Shown here in pieces: positions 45,285-54,508 of a DNA stretch of 64,000 nucleotides; within the stretch, counting starts at the first letter, position 1, and every line of letters starts with the position of its first letter. The DNA is from Asticcacaulis sp. UBA2476. GTDB lineage: Bacteria > Pseudomonadota > Alphaproteobacteria > Caulobacterales > Caulobacteraceae. The position numbers were made by a program, and so were the translations under genes. Where the stretch lies: positions 1 through 64,000 of the forward strand of contig DDPE01000074.1 of assembly GCA_002342035.1 (NCBI GenBank). The letters run 5' to 3'. The notes beneath the pieces were generated by a model. It saw only the letters and a program-made list of their open reading frames with translations. It was not told the origin of the DNA and searched no databases.

Positions 45285-46520
45285 ATGCTCATCCTTTCCC
45301 GCCGTGCCCTTGGTATTATCTTAAGTCTGGCCCTGATGGCGCCCGCTGCGTGGGCCAAGTCGCCGACGCCGACGTGGCGCCCGGCCTTTTATGCCGCGCC
45401 GGAGCCTTCGGGGGCAGATGTCACGGCCAAAGATATCACCCTGCGCCAGATCGTGAAGGTCAGCGCCGGTGGTGAGCGGGTACGGGTGCGCCTGTCCAAC
45501 GCCTATGGCGACAAACCTTTGCGGCTTGAGGATGTTCGCGTCGCCCGCCGGACCACAGGATCGGGCATTGATGCCGCCACTGACCGGGGCCTGACCTTTA
45601 ATGGGGCGGCAGGTGTTACTATTGCACCGGGAGCCTATGTCATCAGCGATCCGGCGGACATCACGGTTGAGGCCGGCAGCGATCTGGCGGTCAGTGTTTA
45701 TGCGAAAGACCCTGCGCCGCTGAAATCCGTCCATGATATCCAGCGCGGGGTGCTGTACCGGATGGCGGGGGCGCAGGCGGCGACCACGCAGTTTCCGGCA
45801 GAGATGATCGATATCGGGATCGGCAATGCCTTTGCGTTTATCTCCGCAGTAGAGGTCGAAAGTGCGAAGCCCCTGTCAACGGTTATCGCTTTTGGAGATT
45901 CGATCACTGATGGCTATGGCATCACACCGGATACGGGCCGGACGTGGCCCGATGTGCTCAACGCGCGCTTACGGGATGCCAAACTGCCGGTCAATGTCAT
46001 CAATGCGGGCATCAGCGGCAACCGGATGCTGCATCACGGCACTTGGGCGCGGTTTGGTACCGGCGCACTGGCGCGATTTGACCGTGATGTTTTAAGCCAG
46101 AATGCATCAGCCGTGATCGTCATGATCGGGATTAATGATCTGGGCCATGCCAAAAGTCCCGATGCCGCCGATTATGTCTCCGCGCAGGACTTGATCGGCG
46201 GCCTCAAGCAGATGGCCTTGCGGGCGCGGGCGCACAATATGAAAATCTATGTGGCGACCCTGACGCCATTCAAAGGCACGGTGTTCAAGGATTACTACAC
46301 CGACCATAAGGAAGCTGAGCGCCAGACGCTTAACGCCTGGCTGCGGCAATCGCAGGACTTTGACGGGGTGTTTGACTTCGATAAGGCGCTGGAAGACCCG
46401 GCGCGTCCGGGCTGGCTCAAGGCTGGCTATGATCTGGGTGATCATCTGCACCCGAACGATGCCGGGGCGGCGGCCATGGCCCATGCGATCCCGCTGTCGG
46501 CTTTTGATTGGGCGAAATAA
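45285..46520 (+). CDS. Secreted SGNH/GDSL esterase with N-terminal beta-sandwich
   Basis: Exported esterase of 411 residues. A signal peptide ends at PAAWAKS. An N-terminal beta-rich domain of about 170 residues precedes the SGNH domain with catalytic Ser in VIAFGDSITDGYG, Gly in NAGISGNR, Asn in IGINDLGH and Asp/His in GDHLHPND. This two-domain layout is common in Caulobacterales 'GDSL family' lipases and acetylesterases. Substrate unknown. It follows the dehydrogenase by 66 bases and is convergent with the VOC gene, separated by a bidirectional terminator. Confidence 0.9.
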   Translation: MLILSRRALGIILSLALMAPAAWAKSPTPTWRPAFYAAPEPSGADVTAKDITLRQIVKVSAGGERVRVRLSNAYGDKPLRLEDVRVARRTTGSGIDAATDRGLTFNGAAGVTIAPGAYVISDPADITVEAGSDLAVSVYAKDPAPLKSVHDIQRGVLYRMAGAQAATTQFPAEMIDIGIGNAFAFISAVEVESAKPLSTVIAFGDSITDGYGITPDTGRTWPDVLNARLRDAKLPVNVINAGISGNRMLHHGTWARFGTGALARFDRDVLSQNASAVIVMIGINDLGHAKSPDAADYVSAQDLIGGLKQMALRARAHNMKIYVATLTPFKGTVFKDYYTDHKEAERQTLNAWLRQSQDFDGVFDFDKALEDPARPGWLKAGYDLGDHLHPNDAGAAAMAHAIPLSAFDWAK

Positions 46521-46522
46521 GA

Positions 46523-46558
46523 AGGCCCCCACCACCGCTTTGCGTAGCAAGGGGGGCT
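46523..46558. repeat. Short palindromic element resembling the cobS-cobT repeat
   Basis: GGCCCCCACCACC...GTAGCAAGGGGGGCTC, directly after a stop codon, has the same ingredients (C-rich arm, CACCAC, AGCAAGGG arm) as half of the element at 11396-11524. Probably a decayed relative. Confidence 0.45.
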
Positions 46559-46575
46559 CTTTCCCGCACGGAGAC

Positions 46576-46605
46576 AAAAAAAGAGGCCGTTTCCGGCCCC
46601 TTTTT
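46576..46605. terminator. Bidirectional terminator between GDSL esterase and VOC gene
   Basis: AAAAAGAGGCCG-TTTC-CGGCCCCTTTTT: five G/C pairs plus one near the base, with A run on one side and T run on the other. It serves both convergent genes. Confidence 0.85.
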
Positions 46606-46606
46606 A

Positions 46607-47098
46607 TTATTCTGACGTGTAGTGGTCGGGTATGACGGGGTTTACCCCACCTTTGACCCACAGAACAATTTCGTTACCCCACGGGTCCATGAAGGCGTGG
46701 TTGAAGCCATTAAATTCCTTGCAGAAATGATCGCGCCACAGGATTTTTGCGCCGCGTGTTTCCGCCGCTTCCAGAATACGCTCAGGCGTATCGTCATCGC
46801 TGACCAGTATCCAGGTACGGGCTTTGCGGCCAGGGCCTGCGACCGTATGGGGTGGTGCCCCGTAGGCGTCAGGATATGGACGGGCATTGTCTGTGCGATA
46901 AATGGCCAGATGCAAATTAGCGATTTCGCTATCGCTACCGTCCTTATGACGGAAAAAGCCGCCCGGAACCAGACGATGGAATAAGCCGTTCGGGCGCGGC
47001 TCGTTTTCCCAGCCGAACACTTCGGCGTAAAAGATTCCGGCGGCTGTGGGGTCTTCAGCCGGCAGGTCAACAAAGATCAGGGTATTAGGGTAGGGCAT
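46607..47098 (-). CDS. VOC (glyoxalase/bleomycin-resistance fold) protein
   Basis: Vicinal oxygen chelate protein of 163 residues with paired beta-alpha-beta-beta-beta modules: TLIFVDLPAEDPTAAGIFYA EV at the start and FNHAFMDPWGNEIVLWV at the end (metal-site Glu). The group includes lyases, dioxygenases and binding proteins; no specific activity can be inferred. It is followed upstream in the same direction by the DODA-type gene, so the two may act together. Confidence 0.85.
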   Translation of the reverse strand: MPYPNTLIFVDLPAEDPTAAGIFYAEVFGWENEPRPNGLFHRLVPGGFFRHKDGSDSEIANLHLAIYRTDNARPYPDAYGAPPHTVAGPGRKARTWILVSDDDTPERILEAAETRGAKILWRDHFCKEFNGFNHAFMDPWGNEIVLWVKGGVNPVIPDHYTSE

Positions 47099-47127
47099 TT
47101 TGATGTGTCCATTTCTTGAAAAGAACT

Positions 47128-47150
47128 CCGGGAGCTAATTTGGCTCCCGG
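47128..47150 (-). other. Hairpin between DODA-type and VOC genes
   Basis: Perfect 8-bp stem CCGGGAGC (47128-47135) / GCTCCCGG (47143-47150) with a 7-base loop, in the 113-base gap between two minus-strand genes. No T run follows; it may modulate read-through into the VOC gene. Confidence 0.5.
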
Positions 47151-47211
47151 CAAGCGCGACAGCGCGCCCGAGTGAATACGAGGAGCCTGCGCGGCCTCTG
47201 AGCGCAAAAAA

Positions 47212-48048
47212 CTACCCAAAGCGGAAAGCGGAGACCGTGGCCTGCATGACCACGTCGGAGAAGATGCGCTCGCCCTTATCGTCGTCACCGGCACCGGCGG
47301 CGATCATCAGCGGCAGCAGGTGTTCTTCGCGCGGGTGAGCGTTGCGGGCGGCCGGGCCTTGCGACCACTGCGACAGGGCGTCCATGCGCACGGCCTTTTC
47401 GTCCTGCGACAGGGATGAGGTCAGCCAGTCGTCAAAAGCCTTTGATGGCGCGGTAGCTGAGGGCGTGCGAAAGGCGTGCATGTTGTGGTAGCTCATGCCG
47501 GAACCCACAATCAGCACCCCTTCGTCACGCAGAGCTTTCAGGGCCTTACCTGCGGCCAGATGTTCCGCCGGGTCGAGGTTTTTCTTCAATGACAGCGGCA
47601 CGACCGGGATGGAGGCATCCGGGAAGGCCAGCAGGAACGGAATAAATACGCCGTGGTCAAACCCGCGCGTGGCGTCAGTCTTTGCGGCGATCCCGGCATC
47701 GGTCAAAAGCTCAACAATCCGGTCGGCCAATGCCGCCGATCCCGGCGCAGGGTATTGAAGTTCATAGGTATGTTTGGGGAAGCCGTAATAGTCATAGATC
47801 ATTTCCGGTGCCGGGGAGGTCGCGACCGTAAACACGGATTCTTCCCAGTGACCGGAAATGACGACGATGGCTTTCGGGCGCTCCGGCAGGGTCGCGGCCA
47901 GATTTTTCAGCCACTCCGCCGTCTTATCCCAGGTATTGGCCGGCTCGCCCATCAGCGACCAGTCCATGAAAAAGCACGGGCCGCCGCCATGCGGAATAAA
48001 CAGGGTCGGCTGGGTGGCCGCGGGTGCAGGTGATGCTGAATCGGGCAT
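47212..48048 (-). CDS. DODA/LigB-type extradiol ring-cleavage dioxygenase family protein
   Basis: Protein of 278 residues in the class III extradiol dioxygenase family (LigB fold, DODA/YgiD branch). Conserved metal-site and catalytic histidines appear in LFIPHGGGPCFFM, VISGHWEESVF, RGFDHGVFIPFLL and GSGMSYHNMHAF. The members open catechol-type rings with non-haem iron or zinc; many are annotated only as aromatic ring-opening enzymes. Located close to a VOC protein and a Rieske oxygenase, it may act on a catechol intermediate, but this is inference. Confidence 0.9.
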   Translation of the reverse strand: MPDSASPAPAATQPTLFIPHGGGPCFFMDWSLMGEPANTWDKTAEWLKNLAATLPERPKAIVVISGHWEESVFTVATSPAPEMIYDYYGFPKHTYELQYPAPGSAALADRIVELLTDAGIAAKTDATRGFDHGVFIPFLLAFPDASIPVVPLSLKKNLDPAEHLAAGKALKALRDEGVLIVGSGMSYHNMHAFRTPSATAPSKAFDDWLTSSLSQDEKAVRMDALSQWSQGPAARNAHPREEHLLPLMIAAGAGDDDKGERIFSDVVMQATVSAFRFG

Positions 48049-48142
48049 TGAGGCTCATCCATAACTAAGGTGAGGTTTGCTTTAACGCGCACGGGCGCGG
48101 GGCGTCTTGTCTGAGGGCGTTTTGAAACTTGTCGGAAACCGC

Positions 48143-50335
48143 TTAGGGTTTTAGCCGCTGGGATGTGATGCGGGCCGAACCGGTCAGCACCAGATCGGTG
48201 GCCGAATGACCGACGGCGACGCCATAATTGCCGCCCCCTATGACCCAGCCCGGCTTGGCTTCGTCATAATGGGCCAATAGCCGCGCATCGGCGGTCAGCG
48301 ACACGGTGCGCTGTTCACCCGGTTTGAGGGCAACCTTATCAAAGCCGATCAGGCGCAAAAGCTTGTTGCCCGCCGCATCGGTCAGATAGACCTGCGGCGC
48401 GTCCTTACCCGCGACCTTGCCGGTATTGGTGATCTTGAAACTGACGGAGAGGGTACTGCCACCTTTGACCTTAAGGTCGCTATAGCCAAAGGTCGTATAG
48501 CTCAGGCCGTGCCCAAACGGGAACAGCGGGGTCGCCCCGGTCTTGGCGAACCAGCGGTAACCGACATCGGCGCCTTCGTGATAGGTGACATCAAATTGCA
48601 CCTTGGTGGGCAGGTCAAAGCCATCCAACACTGCCGGACGCGGGGTTTGAGCGATATCGCGCGGGAAGGTCATGGGCAGGTGGCCCGATGGATTGACCTC
48701 ACCGAACAGGACATCAGCGATCGCTTCGCCGCCCCTGGCACCGGAATACCAGGCGGAAACTACGGCGGGGGCCTGATCGATCCACGGCATGGCCACTGGC
48801 CCGCCGGTTTGCAGCACGACCACGGTTTTCGGATGGGCAGCGGTGACCGCAGCGATCAGGGCGTCCTGACCTCTGGGCAGGTACATATCCGGGGCGTCGA
48901 GCGATTCCGTCATCCACTGATTGCCAAAGATTATGACCAGATCTGCGGATTTGGCCTTGCGCACCGCTTCAGGCAGGCTGCGGCCATTGTCAAACAGAAC
49001 CTTGGCCTGCGGGGCTCTGGCACGGATGGCCGTAAGCGGCGAGGAGGCGTGGTACTGTTCCTTCACATACTGGGCGAACTGGCCTTCGGCACTCATGGGC
49101 AGGCCCGGTTGCGGTAGACCCGGTGTGCCGGAATCGCCGATGACGTTCGATGACCCACCGCCCGACAGCACGCCTTTTTCAACATAGTCGCCGATGACCA
49201 GAATGGTCTGGGCGGTCTTGGCCAGCGGCAGAATATCGCCGTCGTTTTTCAACAGGACGATGCCTTCTTCGGCAGCGGCGCGGCTGACCTCGGCATTTTT
49301 GGCATAGTCGATAGCGGTTTTTTGTGGCGGATTATCGAAGACACCGGAACTGATCTGGGCATACAGAATCCGCTGCACCATGTCCGATAGGCGAGATGCG
49401 GGCACCGTGCCGTCCTCAACCGCTTTTTTGAGCGGTTCGCCAAACCAGAACGCGCCGTCCAGTTCCTTGGCCGACTGTTGATCAAGACCTTTGAGGGCAA
49501 AATCGGTCGCCTTGACCGAGCCCCAGTCGGACATGACAAAGCCTTTGTAGCCCCAGTCGCCTTTGAGCACCGTGTTCAGCAGGTGGTCATTACCACACGC
49601 ATAGTCCCCGTTGACCAGATTGTAGCCGCACATAACCGACAACGGCTGGCCGCGCTCAATAGCGATTTGAAACGCCAGCAGGTCGGATTCGCGCATGGCG
49701 GCTTCACTGATCACGCTGTTGGACCAGTCGCGGTTGGTCTCCGCGTCATTGACCGCGAAGTGCTTGATGGTGGCGATAATCTTTTGCGACTGGGCCCCGC
49801 GAATGGACTCGGCCCCCATGATCCCGGCCAGCCACGGGTCTTCGCCGAAATACTCAAAATTGCGGCCATTGCGCGGGTCACGGGTCAGGTTGACGCCGCC
49901 GGTCAGCAGCACATTAAACCCCTTGGCGCGGGCCTCAGACGCGATCATCGCCCCGCCGTCATAGGCCAGTTTCGGATTAAAGGTGGCCGCAATCGCAAGG
50001 CCTGACGGCAGGGCAGTGGCAATGTCGCCGGGGCGCACATCAGATGGATTGGTCACCCCCAGACTGGCGTCCGTTTCAAACAGGGCGGGGATATTGAGAC
50101 GCGGCACACCCGGCACATAGCCGGCGGCGGGAATGGCCTCGGCCGGTTGCGGGTTATCAGTGGTGCGCGGCACCCACGGCACCGGCCAGGTGCCATTCAC
50201 CATGCTGATGCGTTCCTCCAGCGTCAGGGCCTGCTCCAGCTTTATGGCGCGGGCCTTGGCCGCCTCATCGGCCACCGCGCTCGATGTGAACAGACTTATA
50301 ATGACTAGGGCGGTAAGGCAGGCGGTGCGGGGCAT
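48143..50335 (-). CDS. GH3 family beta-glucosidase
   Basis: Secreted family 3 enzyme of 730 residues without PA14 insert. A signal peptide ends near TSSAVADEA. The active-site motifs are KHFAVND and GYKGFVMSDWGSVKATDFA with the nucleophile Asp; the alpha/beta sandwich holds LLKNDGDILPL, and an Fn3-like C-terminal domain ends the chain. It is of the bacterial BglX-like / Sphingomonas type often found in Caulobacterales. It lies next to catabolic oxygenases and could release an aglycone from a plant glycoside. Divergent from the second MFS gene. Confidence 0.93.
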   Translation of the reverse strand: MPRTACLTALVIISLFTSSAVADEAAKARAIKLEQALTLEERISMVNGTWPVPWVPRTTDNPQPAEAIPAAGYVPGVPRLNIPALFETDASLGVTNPSDVRPGDIATALPSGLAIAATFNPKLAYDGGAMIASEARAKGFNVLLTGGVNLTRDPRNGRNFEYFGEDPWLAGIMGAESIRGAQSQKIIATIKHFAVNDAETNRDWSNSVISEAAMRESDLLAFQIAIERGQPLSVMCGYNLVNGDYACGNDHLLNTVLKGDWGYKGFVMSDWGSVKATDFALKGLDQQSAKELDGAFWFGEPLKKAVEDGTVPASRLSDMVQRILYAQISSGVFDNPPQKTAIDYAKNAEVSRAAAEEGIVLLKNDGDILPLAKTAQTILVIGDYVEKGVLSGGGSSNVIGDSGTPGLPQPGLPMSAEGQFAQYVKEQYHASSPLTAIRARAPQAKVLFDNGRSLPEAVRKAKSADLVIIFGNQWMTESLDAPDMYLPRGQDALIAAVTAAHPKTVVVLQTGGPVAMPWIDQAPAVVSAWYSGARGGEAIADVLFGEVNPSGHLPMTFPRDIAQTPRPAVLDGFDLPTKVQFDVTYHEGADVGYRWFAKTGATPLFPFGHGLSYTTFGYSDLKVKGGSTLSVSFKITNTGKVAGKDAPQVYLTDAAGNKLLRLIGFDKVALKPGEQRTVSLTADARLLAHYDEAKPGWVIGGGNYGVAVGHSATDLVLTGSARITSQRLKP

Positions 50336-50528
50336 GAACGATCCTCACTATAATGGGCAGTGCCTATCCTGCGGGCTGTTGAGCGCGCGGACTATACGCC
50401 AAACGCACTGATTTTTGTCAAAAGGGCTTTGTGCGACGATTGGCTTTGACGGGCGGCCCGTTCTTGGTTTCTCTGACGGCGGGGATTAGGCCGCCCAAGG
50501 TTTGGGCGGTTACGTGTCGGAGTGACCA

Positions 50529-51809
50529 ATGACTATTGAGACCAAAGCCAATGCCAAGACGGCCCTTGGGGTTGTGGTGGCCTGTACCATCGGTAATGTG
50601 GTGTGCCTGACCGCGACGGTAAGTGCGGTGTTTGGGGTGTTTCTGGTGCCGATCTCTGAGGATTTCGGCTGGCAGCGCTCTCAGGTGACAGCGGTTTTGG
50701 GGATTATCTCTCTGGTCAGCATCGTCGCCTTTCCGGTGGTCGGGCGGCTGATGGATATTTACGGCGGCCGTAAGGTTCTGCTGGTCGGCAATCTGTTTTT
50801 TGCCTTAAGCGTGGCCGCCGTCAGTCAGGTCAATAACAACCTGATGAATTTTTATCTGCTGTTTGCCCTGATCGGGATTGCAGGGGCCATACCCTGTACG
50901 GCCATGTTCTCAAAAGTCGTGTCGGAATGGTTCGATAAGCGCCGCGGTCTGATGCTGGGGATTTCTGCTGGCGTCGGTAACGGTGTGGGGGCGACCCTTA
51001 TGCCGATCATTGCCGCCATATTGCTGGGCTATATGGGCTGGCAGATGAGCTATGCGGTGATCGGCTTTCTGATTTTCGCGCTCGGCTTTCCGGCGACCTA
51101 TTTCCTGCTTAAGGATGCGCCGCGCCCGGTGGTGACTGAGGCGACTAATCCGAAATATCATCCCAATGCGCCGTCCGAAGCCCTGGAAGGTCTGACCCTT
51201 AAGGAGGCCCTGAAGTCCATGCCGTTCTGGCTGATCATTGCGTCTTTGGGGCTGGGGGCAGGGTGTCTGACGGCGATATTCTCTCACGTCATTCCGGTGC
51301 TGACCGACCGTGGCCAGAGCCTGACGATTGCGACCACGGTTATGGTGGTGCTGGCGCTGGTGACCTCCGGCTGGCAGGTGGCGGTAGGGTCTCTGCTCGA
51401 TCACATCAAATCGCCGCGTGTGGCGGCTCCGTCGTTTGTGGTGGCGACCATTGGCCTGTGGCTGCTGGAAACCGGCTCATCGACGCCGCTGCTGATTTTG
51501 GCCGGTGCCTTGCTGGGCGTAGGGCTGGGGACCGCGTTCGGCGCCTTGCCCTATTTCATCTCCCGCTATTTTGGCCTTAAGGCGTACGGCGTCATTACCG
51601 GGGTGATCTATTCGGTGGTGATGCTGGCCCAGGGGGTGACACCGTATCTGATGGATATCTGGTTTGATGCTCATAAGGCTTATTTCGGGTCGATCGTCAT
51701 CATCGGTATCTGCCTGCTGATCGTGGCCGGTCTGATCATGCTGTTCCCACCGTATCGCATCAAGGTCAGTGCCGCCGATGTTGCACAGGTCAATCACGGC
51801 GGGATATAG
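50529..51809 (+). CDS. MFS transporter (second copy)
   Basis: Major facilitator of 426 residues, 12 predicted helices. GRLMDIYGGRKVLLVGN is the loop 2-3 motif; MLGISAGVGNGVGATLMPI aligns closely with GFSAGIGNGAGATLIPI in the gene at 41660, and both share WxxxxxRRG/KGRG before it, so they are paralogs. Substrate unknown; monocarboxylate or aromatic-acid import is plausible in this context. A strong terminator follows. Confidence 0.9.
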   Translation: MTIETKANAKTALGVVVACTIGNVVCLTATVSAVFGVFLVPISEDFGWQRSQVTAVLGIISLVSIVAFPVVGRLMDIYGGRKVLLVGNLFFALSVAAVSQVNNNLMNFYLLFALIGIAGAIPCTAMFSKVVSEWFDKRRGLMLGISAGVGNGVGATLMPIIAAILLGYMGWQMSYAVIGFLIFALGFPATYFLLKDAPRPVVTEATNPKYHPNAPSEALEGLTLKEALKSMPFWLIIASLGLGAGCLTAIFSHVIPVLTDRGQSLTIATTVMVVLALVTSGWQVAVGSLLDHIKSPRVAAPSFVVATIGLWLLETGSSTPLLILAGALLGVGLGTAFGALPYFISRYFGLKAYGVITGVIYSVVMLAQGVTPYLMDIWFDAHKAYFGSIVIIGICLLIVAGLIMLFPPYRIKVSAADVAQVNHGGI

Positions 51810-51811
51810 TT

Positions 51812-51861
51812 AACCGCACCAAAGTCCTTCGCTTTGCTCAGTGTACTTTGGTGCGGTTTTA
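51812..51861 (+). terminator. Terminator after second MFS gene
   Basis: Perfect 14-bp stem (51812-51825 with 51845-51858), 19-base loop, ending in TTTT. Confidence 0.85.
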
Positions 51862-52090
51862 CGTCGACATTTCATGTAAAGCTTTTATTTACTTGGTTGG
51901 TGGTATTATTGTGCAGGATTTGGGTGAATAATCCCAAATTATAAGCATAGGTTGTAAATATCCTTATCATTCTGTTGTGAATGAATGCTTTTCAGGTGCG
52001 CATTTTCTGCGTGCTTTATTCGCGTAAGCGTACCCGTATTATTGTTGAAATCGTTTAGTGCTGCGTATTCCCCTGATACTGGAGGCTGGA

Positions 52091-52363
52091 ATGTCGAGTG
52101 TGCGTGATCTTGTCGACTATATAAAAACTATCGATCGGGTAAATATAGCTGTCGGTATAAATGGCCGGACTCAGCTCAATCATGATTTTGAGCGTTTCCG
52201 GTCGATGTCGGGCGGGGTGATGGTGTCTGAATATCTGGCCAAGAGGGTCAGGCCCTACCTGCCGTCGGGCACCGAAGTCGCCATACTCGATCCGGCCGGG
52301 CGGACCTGCGCGAATTCGGCCTTGCTGGTCAATATCCGCATTCCGGACGCGGCAAAGGCTTAA
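52091..52363 (+). CDS. Small protein of unknown function
   Basis: Unrecognised 90-residue protein, start ATG 52091 supported by GGAGG 6 bases upstream; an in-frame upstream start at 52058 lacks a site. Sequence features are an N-terminal helix (VRDLVDYIKTIDRV), a central basic segment and a beta-rich end (GTEVAILDP, ALLVNIRIP). No signal peptide. The 230 bases before it are A+T-rich with a hairpin ATTTGGG...CCCAAAT near 51920-51940. Its stop codon overlaps the stop of the convergent AraC gene by a few bases. It may be a small regulator, but nothing in the sequence shows this. Confidence 0.6.
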   Translation: MSSVRDLVDYIKTIDRVNIAVGINGRTQLNHDFERFRSMSGGVMVSEYLAKRVRPYLPSGTEVAILDPAGRTCANSALLVNIRIPDAAKA

Positions 52364-53316
52364 ATCGCTTTACCCTGCGCCGACTGTCTGTGTTTGGACG
52401 GGGAGATGCCAAAGCGTTCGCGGAAAGTGCGGCTGAAATGGGCGGCATCGTTAAACCCCCAGCGAAAGCAGATTTCCGATACCGATAGCTGCGAATGGAC
52501 CGGGCTGATCAGGTCGGCATAGCACCGCTCAAGCCTACGGGTCTTAAGGTAGTTGGAAAACGTCATCTTTGACGCCGTAAACAGCTTTTGGACATAGCGA
52601 GGTGAGACGCCGTTTTCGTTGGCTACCTTGATCAGCGACAGTTCCGGATCGTGCAGCAGGGTCTCGATCTTCTGGCATATCCGGCGCAGGTGAAAGGCGC
52701 GTGCACCCGCAGCCCCACCGCGTGATTCCGTTCGGCCATCATTGGCCAGTGAGGCCGCTAAAAACTCGATCATCGACTGTTCGACCGGCTGGAACTGATC
52801 GTCGGTCAGAGTTTCCAAAGTATCGGCCAGAGTAATCAGCATGCCGTGAAATATCCGCTCCAGCCCCGTAATACCTGTCAGAATCCCGACGCGCTGCCCC
52901 ATGGGCGTCACCAGACGCGGGCTGACGGCCAGTTGCGGGATCTTGATAAACAGCATCCGAAAGTCGGTGGTCAGCGTCAGGGTGCTCTCTACGCCCGATG
53001 CGCCAAAAATGATCGAGCGGGAGTTGAGTTTTGTGGCCACGCCACCGACGTCCAGAACCCCTTCGCCGCGTGCCAGCACGGCCAGCCAGACGGCGGAATT
53101 GTGATCAGGATTGCGCCCGGAATAGGTCTGCGGCGTTGACTCCAGCACGGCAAACTCACAGCCCAGCGGCGTGGTGGTGATCATGACCGACCCGCGCACC
53201 CGCGCCAGCGATCCGATATCGGCCACAGGCAGTTTCAGGCGGCGCAGGACATCTACCCACGCCGCCTGACGCTCCGTTTCCGGGAGCGGATCAACCGAGA
53301 ACTTCCAAAGCGGCAT
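52360..53316 (-). CDS. AraC-family transcriptional regulator
   Basis: Regulator of 318 residues. An N-terminal sensor region (about 1-195, AraC_binding_2-like, with VMITTTPLGCEFAVLEST) is followed by two helix-turn-helix motifs: LSLIKVANENGVSPRYVQKL and VSEICFRWGFNDAAHFSRTF with FGISPSKHR. ATG 53316 is used since it lies directly after the stop of the acetamidase gene (one base between), so both are read from one mRNA and the regulator is likely to respond to the acetamidase pathway. Its DNA-binding half is strikingly like the N-terminal half of the fused protein at 62182-64000. Confidence 0.92.
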   Translation of the reverse strand: MPLWKFSVDPLPETERQAAWVDVLRRLKLPVADIGSLARVRGSVMITTTPLGCEFAVLESTPQTYSGRNPDHNSAVWLAVLARGEGVLDVGGVATKLNSRSIIFGASGVESTLTLTTDFRMLFIKIPQLAVSPRLVTPMGQRVGILTGITGLERIFHGMLITLADTLETLTDDQFQPVEQSMIEFLAASLANDGRTESRGGAAGARAFHLRRICQKIETLLHDPELSLIKVANENGVSPRYVQKLFTASKMTFSNYLKTRRLERCYADLISPVHSQLSVSEICFRWGFNDAAHFSRTFRERFGISPSKHRQSAQGKAI

Positions 53317-53317
53317 T

Positions 53318-54409
53318 TTAATCCGGATCTTTGACCACGCCCTTATCGGGGAAGATATTGCGATTAATGCGTACGTGAATGCCCTTGGTGCCGTCAACCA
53401 CCTGTGTCACGCCAAAATCAGCGGCGACCGACATCAGCGAGTAAGCGTCATTACGCGACAGGCCCTGATGCTCGGTCAACAGCTCCAGCATATCGAGCGA
53501 GGCATTCTTCATGGCCTTGTTCAGATCTTCGTCAAAGCCGTGGACGATCCAGTTGTTCGGGGTCTCCAGCAGCGGCGACGGGAACTTGAAATCCTTACGC
53601 AATATGATCTGGAACAGGCAGTTGAGTGAGGCTTCAATCGCAGTGCCGGAGATTTCGCCGTCGCCTTGGGAAACATGCGGATCGCCGATCGAGAACAGGC
53701 CGCCCTTGACCTGCACCGGATAGTACATGGTCGCCCCGGCACCAATGCGCCAGTTGTCGATATTGCCGCCGTGCAGGCCGGGGGGAATGGTCGAAACCCG
53801 CTGATCAACCGCAGGCGCGACACCGGCGGTCCCAAGGTGCGGACGAGCCGGAATGGAAATGCCTTTGAGGGCCGGCATGCGATCACATTCGGCGCAGTGG
53901 GTGATGGTGCCGGGGGTCATGTAAACGCCCGGAAAATCGTAGGCATAAAGGGCTGACGCCGTATTGGAATTGGGGTTCAACTCATAGATGGTGACCCGTT
54001 CTTTTTTGTCGAACTCTTCGTACAGATGGCCCCAGTTAGCCGCCAGGTTCGAGCCGTAGTTAAAGCGCGGTGTCATCTGCAGGTAGCGCACCTCCAGCAT
54101 ATCACCGGGCTCGGCGCCTTCGACATAGATCGGGCCGGTCATGATGTGCACGCCCGGATTACGGTCGGCTTCCGGGATTTCGGTAAAGATGCGCTTGATC
54201 GCCTCATCGAACATCAGTTCCGGCGCATCGCCAGCGTGGTGGGTGACCGCTTCGGCCATGATCATGTCGCCGGACTTGACCGTCAGGGACGGCTTCACTT
54301 CCGGGTGGAAATAGCCCCAGTGCACGGTCTCAGGCGTGGCGCGTAAGATATGCAGGTTTTTCGGTTCGGTGTCCTGACGGGTCTCACCGGGCGTGCAGAT
54401 AAAGGCCAT
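53318..54409 (-). CDS. Acetamidase/formamidase family protein
   Basis: FmdA/AmdA family hydrolase of 363 residues that cleaves short amides such as formamide or acetamide to acid and ammonia. Characteristic segments are PETVHWGYFHPEVKPSLTV, THHAGDAPELMFDEA, HIMTGPIYVEGAEPGDMLEV, GNIDNWRIGAGATMYYPV and GDPHVSQGDGEISGTAIEAS. No signal peptide. It lies between the Rieske oxygenase (99 bases upstream, hairpin in the gap) and the AraC gene (one base downstream) on the minus strand, forming a three-gene unit. A nearby paralog is fused to an AraC domain. Confidence 0.93.
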   Translation of the reverse strand: MAFICTPGETRQDTEPKNLHILRATPETVHWGYFHPEVKPSLTVKSGDMIMAEAVTHHAGDAPELMFDEAIKRIFTEIPEADRNPGVHIMTGPIYVEGAEPGDMLEVRYLQMTPRFNYGSNLAANWGHLYEEFDKKERVTIYELNPNSNTASALYAYDFPGVYMTPGTITHCAECDRMPALKGISIPARPHLGTAGVAPAVDQRVSTIPPGLHGGNIDNWRIGAGATMYYPVQVKGGLFSIGDPHVSQGDGEISGTAIEASLNCLFQIILRKDFKFPSPLLETPNNWIVHGFDEDLNKAMKNASLDMLELLTEHQGLSRNDAYSLMSVAADFGVTQVVDGTKGIHVRINRNIFPDKGVVKDPD

Positions 54410-54457
54410 GGAAGCGATCTCTCATGAGGTTATGCAAAAAAAACAGGGGAGGGCGAT

Positions 54458-54482
54458 CTCCGTCCGGTCGAGCCGGACGGAG
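54458..54482 (-). other. Hairpin between Rieske and acetamidase genes
   Basis: Perfect 10-bp stem CTCCGTCCGG / CCGGACGGAG with a 5-base loop. On the minus strand a T-rich run occurs about 15 bases further on, so it is not a standard terminator; it may tune expression of the acetamidase relative to the oxygenase. Confidence 0.55.
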
Positions 54483-54508
54483 TCGAAAACGATAAGGTTT
54501 CAGGTGGT

